From Paenibacillus sp. FSL M7-0420 (GTDB taxonomy: Bacteria > Bacillota > Bacilli > Paenibacillales > Paenibacillaceae), in assembly GCF_038002345.1 (NCBI RefSeq), contig NZ_JBBOCJ010000001.1:4030001-4094000 (forward strand): a stretch of DNA of 64,000 nucleotides. The letters are read 5' to 3'. The translations under genes were made by a program, and so were the position numbers. Of the stretch, positions 17,862 to 26,596 are shown one piece after another. Numbering within the stretch: the stretch's first letter is position 1; each line of letters begins with the position of its first letter. The notes beneath the pieces were generated by a model. That model was given only the letters and a program-made list of their open reading frames with translations, was not told the origin of the DNA and searched no databases.

Positions 17862-19286
17862 TTATAGTCTGCTCATGAGCTGAGGACGGGTTATGTTGTC
17901 CGAAATTCTTTTTAGACAGATCAGATTGCCAATTCCAAGAACCGCGAGATAGATCGTGGACCCCAGCAGCATGTTAGGAGCCAAGTAGATGATCGCTAAT
18001 ACCGGGAACACAAACAGAACCGACAGAAGGCTTGTCGCATACAAGCCCTGACGCGGAGTTCTGAGCCGCAGAGAAAGAATAGCTGCTATGAACATCATGG
18101 CTGTGGATGAGAGCAGACTAACGGGAAACAGCAGGATAAGCTGTGCCGCTGTATAGCCTTGGAGGGAGACAAGATCAGGCATGATCAGTGCTGCAATAGT
18201 TACGCCCGCCAGCGTCAGCACAGATGAGAGGGTCAGCATGACCGCCGTTACAAGCACGGGAATCATACATTTGGCCAGAAAGACCGGACGGATCTGCAGA
18301 GGTGTAGATAATAAGGCTTCCCCTGTCTTATATACTTTCTCCCCGCCTATGGAGTACGCTATTAAGTTGGTCGGCACTCTCGGTATCATTAGCACGGTTA
18401 GCAGGACGGCATAATTCAGGTCAAGCGTTCCCGTAAAATACAGCAGCAGACACACCATCGCAACCGGCGAGAAGCACAGCAATCCAAAGCTCAGGAGCAT
18501 CCTTTTCAAGGTCATTAGCATCTTCCATTCCAATCTTAAAACCATGCCAAATTGAGATTTCGGGAGAGTTAGTGATATACGCTGCTGATGCACTCTCTCC
18601 GGCTTCTGGATGGTGATGGGCTGGAAGAAATCCGGCTGCTTCATCCTCCAGATCTTCGCTGCGAACATCGAAATAACCCAAAGGTAAATCAATGCACAGA
18701 TACAACTTATGATCAGCGCCGATAACAAGTCCACGGTTCCTATAACCGACAGACAGATGACAAATAGAAAGCTCAGAGGATAAGCCATTAGCGACACCCT
18801 CTGGTTGGCAGCCCGCAAATCCCCTGATGTGGAGGAAGCATACACCCCGCCCATGCATATTGCACTATAATTCAATGCAGCCACTACCATGATGCACATC
18901 CATTGCCAAGGATTCAACACCGCTCCGCCGCCGGCAAGATAGCTCGTGAACACAGAGCAGAGGACGGTTATAATGAAGTAGCCCAGCGCAAATAAGAAGC
19001 AGAATTCAAACTTCCTCCAGAGCATGCTTTTCCCGTGGATTGGACTGGACAGGAGTGTCTCCAAAGTGCGGTGCTCCCGTTCTCCCGCGATGCTGTCGGA
19101 TAACATGGGCCTCAGTAAGATTGCCGTATGTAATGCTGCGGCGGTTAAGGAGACTTCTACCCCGTGCATGAATAGTGGAACGATTATACCGGTAATGCCG
19201 ATAGCTAGGCCATAAAAGAAGAGCATCCCTTTGTCACTTGTAAACTCCGCGCACTGAATACGAAAAACGGGATAGGATCTATTCAT
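17862..19286 (-). CDS. ABC-2 type exporter permease
   Basis: The 474-aa protein is very hydrophobic with about ten to twelve predicted membrane segments, and carries the juxtamembrane stretch SIAGEREHRTLETLLSSPIH. That REHGT-like motif is typical of ABC-2/NatB permeases that export ions, drugs or peptides. Its ATG overlaps the ATPase stop by 4 nt (ATGA), so the two are translated together. The substrate cannot be deduced. Nearness to a small XRE regulator suggests inducible expression. Confidence 0.87.
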   Translation of the reverse strand: MNRSYPVFRIQCAEFTSDKGMLFFYGLAIGITGIIVPLFMHGVEVSLTAAALHTAILLRPMLSDSIAGEREHRTLETLLSSPIHGKSMLWRKFEFCFLFALGYFIITVLCSVFTSYLAGGGAVLNPWQWMCIMVVAALNYSAICMGGVYASSTSGDLRAANQRVSLMAYPLSFLFVICLSVIGTVDLLSALIISCICALIYLWVISMFAAKIWRMKQPDFFQPITIQKPERVHQQRISLTLPKSQFGMVLRLEWKMLMTLKRMLLSFGLLCFSPVAMVCLLLYFTGTLDLNYAVLLTVLMIPRVPTNLIAYSIGGEKVYKTGEALLSTPLQIRPVFLAKCMIPVLVTAVMLTLSSVLTLAGVTIAALIMPDLVSLQGYTAAQLILLFPVSLLSSTAMMFIAAILSLRLRTPRQGLYATSLLSVLFVFPVLAIIYLAPNMLLGSTIYLAVLGIGNLICLKRISDNITRPQLMSRL

Positions 19287-20032
19287 CGCCCTCCCCCCTG
19301 CTCCATATCCATATACAGCTTTTCAAGACTGAATTGGCCGTTCTCCAGGTAATGATCGCTGTCTTGAAGCATTGAAATGGAATCGGTAAAAATATTTCGC
19401 CCGTGCCGCAGAATCGTGACTCGATCGCATAGCTTCTGGACCTCTTCCAGATGATGTGTGGTCATAATGACAGTGGTCCCCTCCTCCTTCGCCAGCCGCG
19501 ATAACATCTTCCTTAGATCGGTTGTACTGACAGGATCAAGCCCATTCGTAGGCTCATCCAGGATCAGTATGCGCGGTCTATGCAGCATGGCCCGGATCAG
19601 GGCAACCTTTTTACTCATGCCGGCAGACAACCCCTTAATCATCGTTCGTTCCTTGTCATGCAGTTCAAATGTCCGCAGCAGCTCGTCAATACGGCTACTC
19701 GATTCAACACGGCTCATGCCATAAATGTCAGCGTAATACATCAGGTTATCCCAGACGGTCAAAGACTCGTACAGCCCTGTATCTTCGGATACAACGCCGC
19801 ACAGACCGCGTACGCTATCCCCCTCTTGTATAGGATTCTTCCCAAAAACAATGATATCCCCTTCATCCGGCTCCAGCAGACCAAGCAGCAGGCGAAGCGT
19901 TGTGGTCTTTCCCGCCCCATTATGCCCAAGCAGTGCGTAGACCTCGCCCTCCCCAATACTCAGATCCAGACCGTTTACAGCAGCCACATCGCCAAAGGAC
20001 TTTCTGACCCCTTCGAACCGTATATTCTCCAT
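19283..20032 (-). CDS. ABC exporter ATP-binding protein (NatA-like)
   Basis: The 249-aa ATPase has Walker A GHNGAGKTTT near residue 35, signature LSAGMSKKVALIRAM, Walker B ILILDEPTNGLDP and switch His in TTHHLEEV. The absence of a Gln in the signature (LSAGM) is common in NatA-type ATPases. It energises the permease encoded immediately downstream. The promoter region upstream contains three tandem palindromes shared with the divergent regulator gene. Confidence 0.93.
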   Translation of the reverse strand: MENIRFEGVRKSFGDVAAVNGLDLSIGEGEVYALLGHNGAGKTTTLRLLLGLLEPDEGDIIVFGKNPIQEGDSVRGLCGVVSEDTGLYESLTVWDNLMYYADIYGMSRVESSSRIDELLRTFELHDKERTMIKGLSAGMSKKVALIRAMLHRPRILILDEPTNGLDPVSTTDLRKMLSRLAKEEGTTVIMTTHHLEEVQKLCDRVTILRHGRNIFTDSISMLQDSDHYLENGQFSLEKLYMDMEQGGGR

Positions 20033-20062
20033 GCTCCCCGCCCCATCCTTTAGACCATATTA

Positions 20063-20126
20063 TGTATAGCTTACTGCACATTTTTTGTATAGTCAACTGT
20101 ACATTAATTGTGTAGTGAACTTGACT
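20063..20126. promoter_or_regulatory. Three tandem operator-like palindromes with 23-bp period
   Basis: Imperfect inverted repeats start at 20063 (TGTATAGCTTACTGCACA), 20086 (TGTATAGTCAACTGTACA) and 20109 (TGTGTAGTGAACTTGACT). The starts are exactly 23 bp apart, slightly more than two helical turns. They fill the space between the divergent ABC ATPase and XRE genes, and the third covers the -35 box of the XRE promoter. The natural candidate ligand is the XRE protein. Confidence 0.65.
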
Positions 20127-20150
20127 AAGAGCGTATCCGTGCAACATAAT
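20121..20150 (+). promoter_or_regulatory. Promoter of the XRE regulator
   Basis: TTGACT (20121-20126), 18-bp spacer, CATAAT (20145-20150). It lies about 50 bp before the GTG start and overlaps the third operator palindrome, consistent with autoregulation. Confidence 0.55.
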
Positions 20151-20198
20151 AACAGAGTTGAGGTGCAGCAGCATTGCTTCAGGGGAGGTGGCAGGTTA

Positions 20199-20420
20199 GT
20201 GAAGACAAGAATACGCGAACTGCGAAAAGAGCGGCGGATTTCCCAAGAGGAATTGGCTAAGGCACTGCGTGTCACACGCCACACCATCACTTCAATTGAG
20301 AACGAAAAATACATCGCCTCCCTCCCGCTTGCCTATAAAATTTCAAAATTTTTCGGTTTGCCGATCGAGGATATTTTTGATTTTTCAGATGTGGAGGATA
20401 TCGACTATGAAGTCTTTTGA
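20199..20420 (+). CDS. Small XRE family regulator
   Basis: The 73-aa DNA-binding protein starts at GTG 20199, chosen by GGGGAGG ten nt upstream. Nearly the whole protein is one helix-turn-helix domain (IRELRKERRISQEELAKALR, then VTRHTITSIENEKY), of the YozG/ImmR-like minimal type, ending in an acidic tail. Its last codons overlap the start of the following membrane protein by 14 nt, so the two are translationally coupled. It is divergent from the ABC exporter and the operator array lies between them. Confidence 0.88.
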   Translation: MKTRIRELRKERRISQEELAKALRVTRHTITSIENEKYIASLPLAYKISKFFGLPIEDIFDFSDVEDIDYEVF

Positions 20421-20859
20421 AAAGGAGCTGCGGCGGCGAATCGTTATAAATTCATTTTATGCGGCAGGTATGGGGATAACCGTTATTGTGGCGTTTATAT
20501 TCAAAGCGTTCGTATGGGGCAGGTTCGACACGCTGAACAGCTGGAATATAGGGATTCTCGCCGGTTTATTGTTCGGTTCGTGGATTACCGCCTTTCTCCG
20601 TATTGCCCGGCTCCGCAAGGTTCTCAAAGACCCTGAATTATTAGAAGCGTTACATATTGCCGCACAAGATGAACGAAACCGGATGATCGCCTTAAAAACT
20701 GGCAGGGCTGCTATACGTCTTTTCCTTCTTTTATTGTCACTTTCTGCTGTCGTCGCCTCTTTGATTAACCAAACCGTGTTCTTAACGATTGCTGTGACTT
20801 TGGTTACCCTTCTGTTGTTATACCTTCTGTTATCAGCATACTACTCCCGGACAATTTAA
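20407..20859 (+). CDS. Four-helix membrane protein coupled to the XRE regulator
   Basis: I cannot assign a family name. The ATG at 20407 gives 150 residues with two hydrophobic hairpins, roughly 14-32 plus 41-60 and 96-115 plus 118-140. A charged cytoplasmic linker (RLRKVLKDPELLEALHIAAQ) separates them. The GAAAAGGAG-rich region is inside the coding sequence, and the start overlaps the regulator's end. Pairs of minimal XRE regulator plus small membrane protein are common in Firmicutes; in some the membrane partner modulates the regulator. That role is only a suggestion. Confidence 0.75.
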   Translation: MKSFEKELRRRIVINSFYAAGMGITVIVAFIFKAFVWGRFDTLNSWNIGILAGLLFGSWITAFLRIARLRKVLKDPELLEALHIAAQDERNRMIALKTGRAAIRLFLLLLSLSAVVASLINQTVFLTIAVTLVTLLLLYLLLSAYYSRTI

Positions 20860-20886
20860 CTTACTGGGGCAATGGAGGAAAATTGC

Positions 20887-21522
20887 ATGAACGAGGAATT
20901 ATTAGCTACGTTTGATGAGCAAGGCAATCGGACCGGAACCGCTCCCCGCGATGAGGTCCACAGGCAGGGGCTGTGGCATGAGACCTTCCACTGCTGGTTT
21001 GTCCGCAAGGCTGACAGTGGGCTGAGGATCTGCCTCCAGCTGCGCAGTCCGGAGAAGCGAGATTATGCCGGGCTGCTCGATATTACGGCTGCCGGACATC
21101 TGCTGGCTGACGAGACCGTTATGGACGGTATCCGCGAGGTGCAGGAGGAGCTGGGGCTTGAGATTGCTTTTGACGAGCTGCAGCCGCTGGGGGTCATCCC
21201 CTACCAGATGGACTCCGCCGGATTCATGGACCGTGAACGGGCGCATGTATATGTCTATGAGAACCGCTATGCACTAAGTGAATTCACCCCGCAGGTGGAA
21301 GAAGTGGCTGGAATCGTAGAGGCCCGCTTCGCTGACTTCCGCAGCTTCATCTCGGGAGCAGACAGCAAGCTTCATGTGCAGGGCTTCCAGGTCACCGTGA
21401 ACGGGGAACGAATCGGCATCGACGAGCTGGTGGACTTCACGCACTTTGTCCCGCATGAGCGTGAATACTTCAGGCGGGTGATTGAGGGGATTGAGCGGTT
21501 GTACGGTCCAGCCACAACCTAA
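20887..21522 (+). CDS. Nudix hydrolase, IDI-like subfamily
   Basis: The 211-aa Nudix protein starts at ATG 20887, with GGAGG 8 nt upstream (an earlier ATG at 20872 lies on that site). The Nudix box is GHLLADETVMDGIREVQEELGL, split here as GHLLADE and REVQEELGL. Its spacing between the first Glu and REV is one residue shorter than the textbook pattern, as is usual in isopentenyl-diphosphate-isomerase-like Nudix proteins. The N-terminal DEQGNRTGTAPRDEVHRQGL-WH segment is also typical of that group. Substrate unknown. Confidence 0.88.
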   Translation: MNEELLATFDEQGNRTGTAPRDEVHRQGLWHETFHCWFVRKADSGLRICLQLRSPEKRDYAGLLDITAAGHLLADETVMDGIREVQEELGLEIAFDELQPLGVIPYQMDSAGFMDRERAHVYVYENRYALSEFTPQVEEVAGIVEARFADFRSFISGADSKLHVQGFQVTVNGERIGIDELVDFTHFVPHEREYFRRVIEGIERLYGPATT

Positions 21523-21530
21523 AACATACT

Positions 21531-21568
21531 TAAAAGGCAGAACCCGTCGACGGGGTTCTGCCTTCTTT
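21531..21568 (+). terminator. Intrinsic terminator
   Basis: AAAGGCAGAACCC pairs with GGGTTCTGCCTT (loop GTCGACG), followed by CTTTTG. It ends the Nudix gene and may also act on the convergent galactosidase gene. Confidence 0.8.
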
Positions 21569-21628
21569 TGTAACTCAATGTATCTTTGCTGATACTTGTA
21601 ACTATATTACGCGATTTAGCTGCATCAC

Positions 21629-23707
21629 TTATGCTGTAGCCGCTGCGCGCTTCAGAATTGCAAGTCCGTTCACTGCCAGCTTCAGCTCGGCCGGAGCCGC
21701 AGCGCCGGATTCAACATCGGTGTATGCTTGTCCGTCCAGTGTCACTACTTGCTCGGAGCCGCTGAAATTCTGCACGAATACATACTCATGCTCACCATCG
21801 GAACGCAGCTGGGCGGTTACTCCGGTCGGAAGCTCGGTGTTCAGAGTGCGGCTGATCCGCTCTTTTCCGGTAATCGCGGCGTACAGGTCCACATAGAACT
21901 GCGCATCCTTAACGCGTGTTGCCAGATGATAAGCCTTACCTGCTCCCAGCTTGTTCACTGTGAGTGCAGGACGTCCGGCGTAGAAGTCGCTGCGGTAATG
22001 GCCCAGCGCCTCAGCGCCTTCCAGATGAATCAGCTCGGCGATCTCATGTGCATCGTATTCCCCGCTCAGCTTCAAGCTGTTGCCTGGGTCCATTACTAAA
22101 CCGTTCAGATCGCGGCTATGCAGTCCTTCTGTCTCTTCGGCCCAAATGCCCAGCGTTCTGCGCAGCGGTCCAGGGAAGCCGCCCAGGTGACACAGATCGG
22201 TCTCGCCGACTACTCCCGACCAATAGGTGGCCAGGAAGGTTCCGCCCTGCTCCACATACTTCTCAATCCGCTTCCCGTTCTCTTCGCTGATCAGGTACAG
22301 CATCGGAGCAATCACCAGCTTATAGCCGGACAGGTCATCGCCTGAGCCAACCACATCCACCGGAATTCCCAGCTCCCACAGTCCCCGGTAATGCTGAAGC
22401 ACAGTCTCTTCATATTTCAGGCCGGAATTGCGGATACCTTGGGCATCCTTCACCGCCCAGCGGTTATCCCAATCGAATAGAATGGCTGTCTCAGCAGGAG
22501 TTGTTGTACCTACAACTTCCTCCAGTCCCGCCAGGGTACGGCCCACCTCAGCTACATCCTTGAAGACACGGGTCTCCGTGTGTCCGCTATGGTCGATCAC
22601 CGCGCCGTGGAATTTCTCGCTGGAGCCGCGGCTTTTACGCCACTGGAAGTACTGTACAGAATCAGAACCATGCGCAACTGCCTGGAGTGAAGACAGCTTG
22701 TGCATCCCCGGACGCTTCAGCTTGCTGACAATCTGCCAGTTCGTGAGGGAAGGCGTGCTTTCCATAAGCAGGAACGGCTTCTTTTTGAAGCAGCGGTACA
22801 TGTCATGATGCATCGCTGTCCAAGCGGCCAGACGGGCGTCATCATCGTCCTCGGTATATCCCCAGTCCGGGTAAGCGTCCCATGATACCACATCAAGAAT
22901 CTTAGCCATGTTGCGGTAGTCTACGCCGTCAATCATATGCATGTTAGTGGTCACCGGCAGGTCAGGGTTAAAGCCCCGCACCGCGTCAATCTCATGCTGG
23001 CAGAAGTTGATCGTCTGATCGCTTACGAACCGGCGCCAGTCCAAGTTAAGCCCGTGAACCTGCATTTCACCATGCGGAGCAGGGGACTCGATCTGTTCCC
23101 AAGAAGTATACGTATGGCTCCAGAAGGTAGCCCACCAAGCGTGGTTCACCTCATCCAGATCATTATTGTACTTCGCCTTGAGCCAGTCTCTGAAGGCATC
23201 CTGACAGTAATTACAATGGCATTCGCCGCCGAATTCATTAGAGATATGCCAGCCGATCACTGCCGGGTGATGCGCATAACGCTCAGCAAGCTTGGAGTTG
23301 ATCAGCGCAGTCTTTTCACGGTAGACCGGAGAAGTGAAGCAGTGATTATGACGGACACCATGCAGGTTGCGCACCCGGTTCCGTTCTACCCGCAGCACCT
23401 CAGGATACTTCTCGGACATCCATGCCGGACGCGCACCGCTCGGAGTAGCCAGGAAGGCATAAATGCCATTCGCCGCAAAACGGTCCAAGAGCTGGTCCAT
23501 CCACTCAAAGTTAAATACCCCTTCTTCGCGCTCCAGGGAGACCCAGGAGAAAATCCCAACAGACATGACATTACAGCCTGCCAGCTTCATCATACGGATA
23601 TCTTCTTCCAGCACCCCCGGATATTTCAGCCATTGCTCGGGACTATAGTCGGCGCCATGAAGCATTACAGGAGCCTTGCTGCTAATTGCAGGAACTTTGC
23701 TGCTCAT
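21629..23707 (-). CDS. GH42 beta-galactosidase
   Basis: The 692-aa cytoplasmic enzyme hydrolyses terminal beta-D-galactosides. The TIM barrel starts at MLHGADYSPEQW; acid/base Glu158 sits in IGWHISNEFGG and the nucleophile is Glu316 in FLLMESTPS. Cys123, Cys163, Cys165 and Cys168 match the zinc cluster of GH42 enzymes. The trimerisation and C-terminal beta domains follow. Family length is normal and there is no signal peptide, so the substrate must be imported. It is divergent from an AraC regulator that very likely controls it. Confidence 0.95.
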   Translation of the reverse strand: MSSKVPAISSKAPVMLHGADYSPEQWLKYPGVLEEDIRMMKLAGCNVMSVGIFSWVSLEREEGVFNFEWMDQLLDRFAANGIYAFLATPSGARPAWMSEKYPEVLRVERNRVRNLHGVRHNHCFTSPVYREKTALINSKLAERYAHHPAVIGWHISNEFGGECHCNYCQDAFRDWLKAKYNNDLDEVNHAWWATFWSHTYTSWEQIESPAPHGEMQVHGLNLDWRRFVSDQTINFCQHEIDAVRGFNPDLPVTTNMHMIDGVDYRNMAKILDVVSWDAYPDWGYTEDDDDARLAAWTAMHHDMYRCFKKKPFLLMESTPSLTNWQIVSKLKRPGMHKLSSLQAVAHGSDSVQYFQWRKSRGSSEKFHGAVIDHSGHTETRVFKDVAEVGRTLAGLEEVVGTTTPAETAILFDWDNRWAVKDAQGIRNSGLKYEETVLQHYRGLWELGIPVDVVGSGDDLSGYKLVIAPMLYLISEENGKRIEKYVEQGGTFLATYWSGVVGETDLCHLGGFPGPLRRTLGIWAEETEGLHSRDLNGLVMDPGNSLKLSGEYDAHEIAELIHLEGAEALGHYRSDFYAGRPALTVNKLGAGKAYHLATRVKDAQFYVDLYAAITGKERISRTLNTELPTGVTAQLRSDGEHEYVFVQNFSGSEQVVTLDGQAYTDVESGAAAPAELKLAVNGLAILKRAAATA

Positions 23708-23855
23708 ATGATTTCATCCTCTCGTTTATGTGTGATGGTAGATGTCAGGATGGGACTTTTCACTGATACAATTTCCTTTGTGGCTCTGTCCCTCTTGCTT
23801 GTTACGATTTATACTATTTATAATAAAGGATAATCTGTGATCAATGGTAGGATAA

Positions 23856-23869
23856 TAATAGCGTTTGCA
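23856..23869. promoter_or_regulatory. Possible cre site upstream of the GH42 gene
   Basis: Read on the minus strand, TGCAAACGCTATTA agrees with the relaxed cre pattern TGNAANCGNNNNCA at all but one position. It lies between the divergent galactosidase and AraC genes. Confidence 0.3.
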
Positions 23870-23897
23870 TAGCACAAAATGAATATGAGGTGTTCGT

Positions 23898-24770
23898 ATG
23901 CTCCCCTTCTCTCTGATTGAAATGCCGCGTGACCTGAATGCTTTCCCTCTCTATCCATACTCTGTCGGCCGTCATATCCAGTATCACCATGTGCGTCCTG
24001 CCGGATTCCCAGTGCATCAGATTTTTCTGATCCGCAGCGGCAGCGGGCGGTTCCGTGACCTGGAGGACGGCACCGAAACGGTGCTGCAGCCTGGGATGGT
24101 CTATACATTCCCGCCTGACCGCGGGCATGAATATCATCCGTTATCCCACGAGCCGTGGCATGTCGGCTTCATCGGGTTCCACGGCAGCCAGTCTGCCTCC
24201 GTTCTGGAGGGTCTCGGCCTGCTGCCTCCGGCCCCGTTCCGCCTCGAACGGTTCGAAGAATGCTGGGAGATGCTGGGCGGGATCTGGCACACGGTGAATG
24301 GGAACAGCTCGTCGCGTCAGGAGGAACAGTCGATGCAGGACTTGTCGGTGACGTTGTACCGGCTGCTGCTGATGCTGCGCAGAAGTGAAGTGTCCACAGG
24401 TGCAGCGACCCGGCTGGAGAACGAGAACGTCCGCAACGAGGCGCTGAACAAAGCAGTCAGCCTGATCAACGAGCATTTCACCGAGCCGCTGCTGATCACC
24501 AATCTGGCGGCGGCTGTCGGTTATTCCGTCCAGCATTTCCAGCGTCTGTTCCTGCAGGAATACGGGGTCACTCCGCATAAGTATCTGCAGAACCTCCGGC
24601 TGCAGCGCGCCATGCAGATGCTGACCGAGGACCCGGAGCGTCCCGTGCAGGATATCGCCCTCAACCTTGGCATGGAGACCAATTACTTCATCCGGGTCTT
24701 CCGCAAGGCCCATGGGGTAACTCCCGGAGTAATGCGCAGCCGGCTGCATCCGGGCAAGGATCACTCTTGA
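23898..24770 (+). CDS. AraC family regulator of the beta-galactosidase gene
   Basis: The 290-aa regulator has an N-terminal cupin sugar-sensing domain (HQIFLIRSGSGRFRDLEDGT, then VLQPGMVYTFPPDRGHEYH with metal/sugar-site histidines). Its C-terminal AraC domain contains ITNLAAAVGYSVQHFQRLF and VQDIALNLGMETNYFIRVF (about residues 190-280). GAGGTG precedes the ATG. Divergence from the GH42 gene with a 190-bp shared region argues for local control, probably galactoside-responsive. Confidence 0.93.
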   Translation: MLPFSLIEMPRDLNAFPLYPYSVGRHIQYHHVRPAGFPVHQIFLIRSGSGRFRDLEDGTETVLQPGMVYTFPPDRGHEYHPLSHEPWHVGFIGFHGSQSASVLEGLGLLPPAPFRLERFEECWEMLGGIWHTVNGNSSSRQEEQSMQDLSVTLYRLLLMLRRSEVSTGAATRLENENVRNEALNKAVSLINEHFTEPLLITNLAAAVGYSVQHFQRLFLQEYGVTPHKYLQNLRLQRAMQMLTEDPERPVQDIALNLGMETNYFIRVFRKAHGVTPGVMRSRLHPGKDHS

Positions 24771-24787
24771 GCTCGCTCTCGCTGGGC

Positions 24788-24834
24788 AAAAAAAATAGCT
24801 GCGGCGCACTTCCGGAGAAGTTCTGCCGCAGCCA
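24788..24834 (-). terminator. Intrinsic terminator of the ABC exporter operon
   Basis: On the minus strand GGCTGCGGC pairs with GCCGCAGCT, with a long loop containing a second small stem, followed by eight T residues. Confidence 0.85.
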
Positions 24835-24856
24835 TTCACGCTAACCGTATTCCTAG

Positions 24857-26596
24857 TTACACCGCCGTAAACTGGCTGTTGTACAAGCGGGCGTAGTAGC
24901 CTCCGCTCTCCAGCAGTTCGTCATGCGTTCCGCTCTCCACGATATCTCCATCCTTCATGAACAGGATGAGGTCTGCCTCGCGGATCGTAGACAGCCGGTG
25001 GGCAATGACGAAGCTGGTCCGCCCGGTGATCATCGCCAGGAAGGCCTTCTGTATCCGCGCCTCTGTCAGCGTATCAATGCTGCTGGTCGCCTCATCCAGA
25101 ATGAGCATCGGCGGATCAACCAGCATGACGCGGGCAATGGTGAGGAGTTGCTTCTGACCCTGGGAGAGATTGTCGCCCGAGGTGCTGATCCTGGTGTCAT
25201 AGCCTTCAGGCAGGCGCTTGATGAAGCTGTGCGCGTTCGCGGCCTTAGCGGCCGCAATCACCTCCGCTTCGGTGGCCTCCGGCTTGCCGTAAGCAATGTT
25301 GTCGCGGATGGAGGCCCCGTACAGCCAGGTCTCCTGCAGCACCATGCCGAAATTGCGCCGCAGACTGTCGCGGGTGATGGAAGTAATATCTACGCCGTCA
25401 ATCCGGATCGTTCCGCTGTCTACCTCATAGAAGCGCATCAGCAGGTTGACCAGCGTGGTCTTGCCTGCCCCGGTCTGGCCGACGATCGCCACGCGCGTGC
25501 CCGGCTTCACCTCCAGGCTGAAATCCTTGATCAGCGGGCGCTCCGGTGTATAGGCGAAGCTTACCTTGTCGAAGGTGATCGTTCCCCGGCTGTTCTCCAT
25601 CACGTAGGCATCCGGCTGGTCCGGGGCCTCCTGCGGGAGATCCAGAATGGTGAAGATCCGCTGCGCCGAAGCTGTGGCAGACTGCAGCTGTGTGATCACA
25701 CCAGTTATCTCATTGAACGGCTTCGCGAACAGACTGGAGTAGATCAGGAAGCTGGACAGATCCCCTACGGAGAACAGGTCTCCGATAACAAGCACACTTC
25801 CGATCATTGCAATCAGCGAGAAGGTGATATTATTAACCAGCCGCGTAGTCGGGTTCGAGAGCGAGCCATAGAACTGCGATTTCGTCCCTGTCTTGTACAG
25901 CTCATTATTCCGCTCGGCAAAGCCTGCAAAGGAGCGGTCCTCGTAATGATAAGCCTGCACCACCTTCTGCCCGCCGACGATTTCCTCGACATAGCCGTTC
26001 AGCCCCCCGAGAATCTTGGCCTGCTCACGGAACAGCTGCTGGGAGCGCATCGTAATGAACCGGGCAACGAAGAAGGTTGCGGGGGCAGACAGCAGCACCA
26101 CCAGCGTCATTACAGGGCTGATATAGAGCATCAGCCCGATGGCTCCGGCGATGGTGACAAGCCCGGTCAGGAGCGTGGAGAAGCCCTGCAGCAGCCCGTC
26201 AGAGACGGCATCCATATCGTTCACGAACCGGCTGATGCTGTCGCCCTGGGGATGGTTATCATGGAACTTCAGCGGCAGGGCGTCCAGCTTGTCAAACAGC
26301 TCGCGGCGCAGGTCATAGACCGTGCGGAACGCCAGCTTATTCGTATAATAAGTGAGCAGCCAGCCGAAGAAGCTGCCGACCAGATACACACTGCCCAGAA
26401 TCAGCAGCAGGCGCAGAATTTCCGGGAACTCCACCCGATCCGGTCCGATCATATGGTCGATGGCACGGCCAATCAGGAGCGGCCCGATCAGGCTGGCAAC
26501 CACGCTCAGAATGGCGCAGAAGATAGCTCCATACGTTATTTTCCGGTACTCACGGGTATATTGAAACAGACGTTTCCAGGTCATTGTACTGTTCAT
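24857..26596 (-). CDS. ABC multidrug-type exporter half-transporter with catalytic ATPase site
   Basis: The 579-aa type IV half-transporter has six N-terminal membrane helices and a nucleotide-binding domain. That domain carries Walker A GQTGAGKTTL, Walker B MLILDEATSSID with catalytic Glu502, and switch His533 (VIAHRLST). Its signature is the deviant LSQGQ (477-481). It overlaps the upstream gene by 4 nt, and together they form a heterodimer of the YfiB/YfiC or TM287/288 kind. Substrates are likely hydrophobic compounds, but nothing in the sequence names them. Confidence 0.93.
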   Translation of the reverse strand: MNSTMTWKRLFQYTREYRKITYGAIFCAILSVVASLIGPLLIGRAIDHMIGPDRVEFPEILRLLLILGSVYLVGSFFGWLLTYYTNKLAFRTVYDLRRELFDKLDALPLKFHDNHPQGDSISRFVNDMDAVSDGLLQGFSTLLTGLVTIAGAIGLMLYISPVMTLVVLLSAPATFFVARFITMRSQQLFREQAKILGGLNGYVEEIVGGQKVVQAYHYEDRSFAGFAERNNELYKTGTKSQFYGSLSNPTTRLVNNITFSLIAMIGSVLVIGDLFSVGDLSSFLIYSSLFAKPFNEITGVITQLQSATASAQRIFTILDLPQEAPDQPDAYVMENSRGTITFDKVSFAYTPERPLIKDFSLEVKPGTRVAIVGQTGAGKTTLVNLLMRFYEVDSGTIRIDGVDITSITRDSLRRNFGMVLQETWLYGASIRDNIAYGKPEATEAEVIAAAKAANAHSFIKRLPEGYDTRISTSGDNLSQGQKQLLTIARVMLVDPPMLILDEATSSIDTLTEARIQKAFLAMITGRTSFVIAHRLSTIREADLILFMKDGDIVESGTHDELLESGGYYARLYNSQFTAV

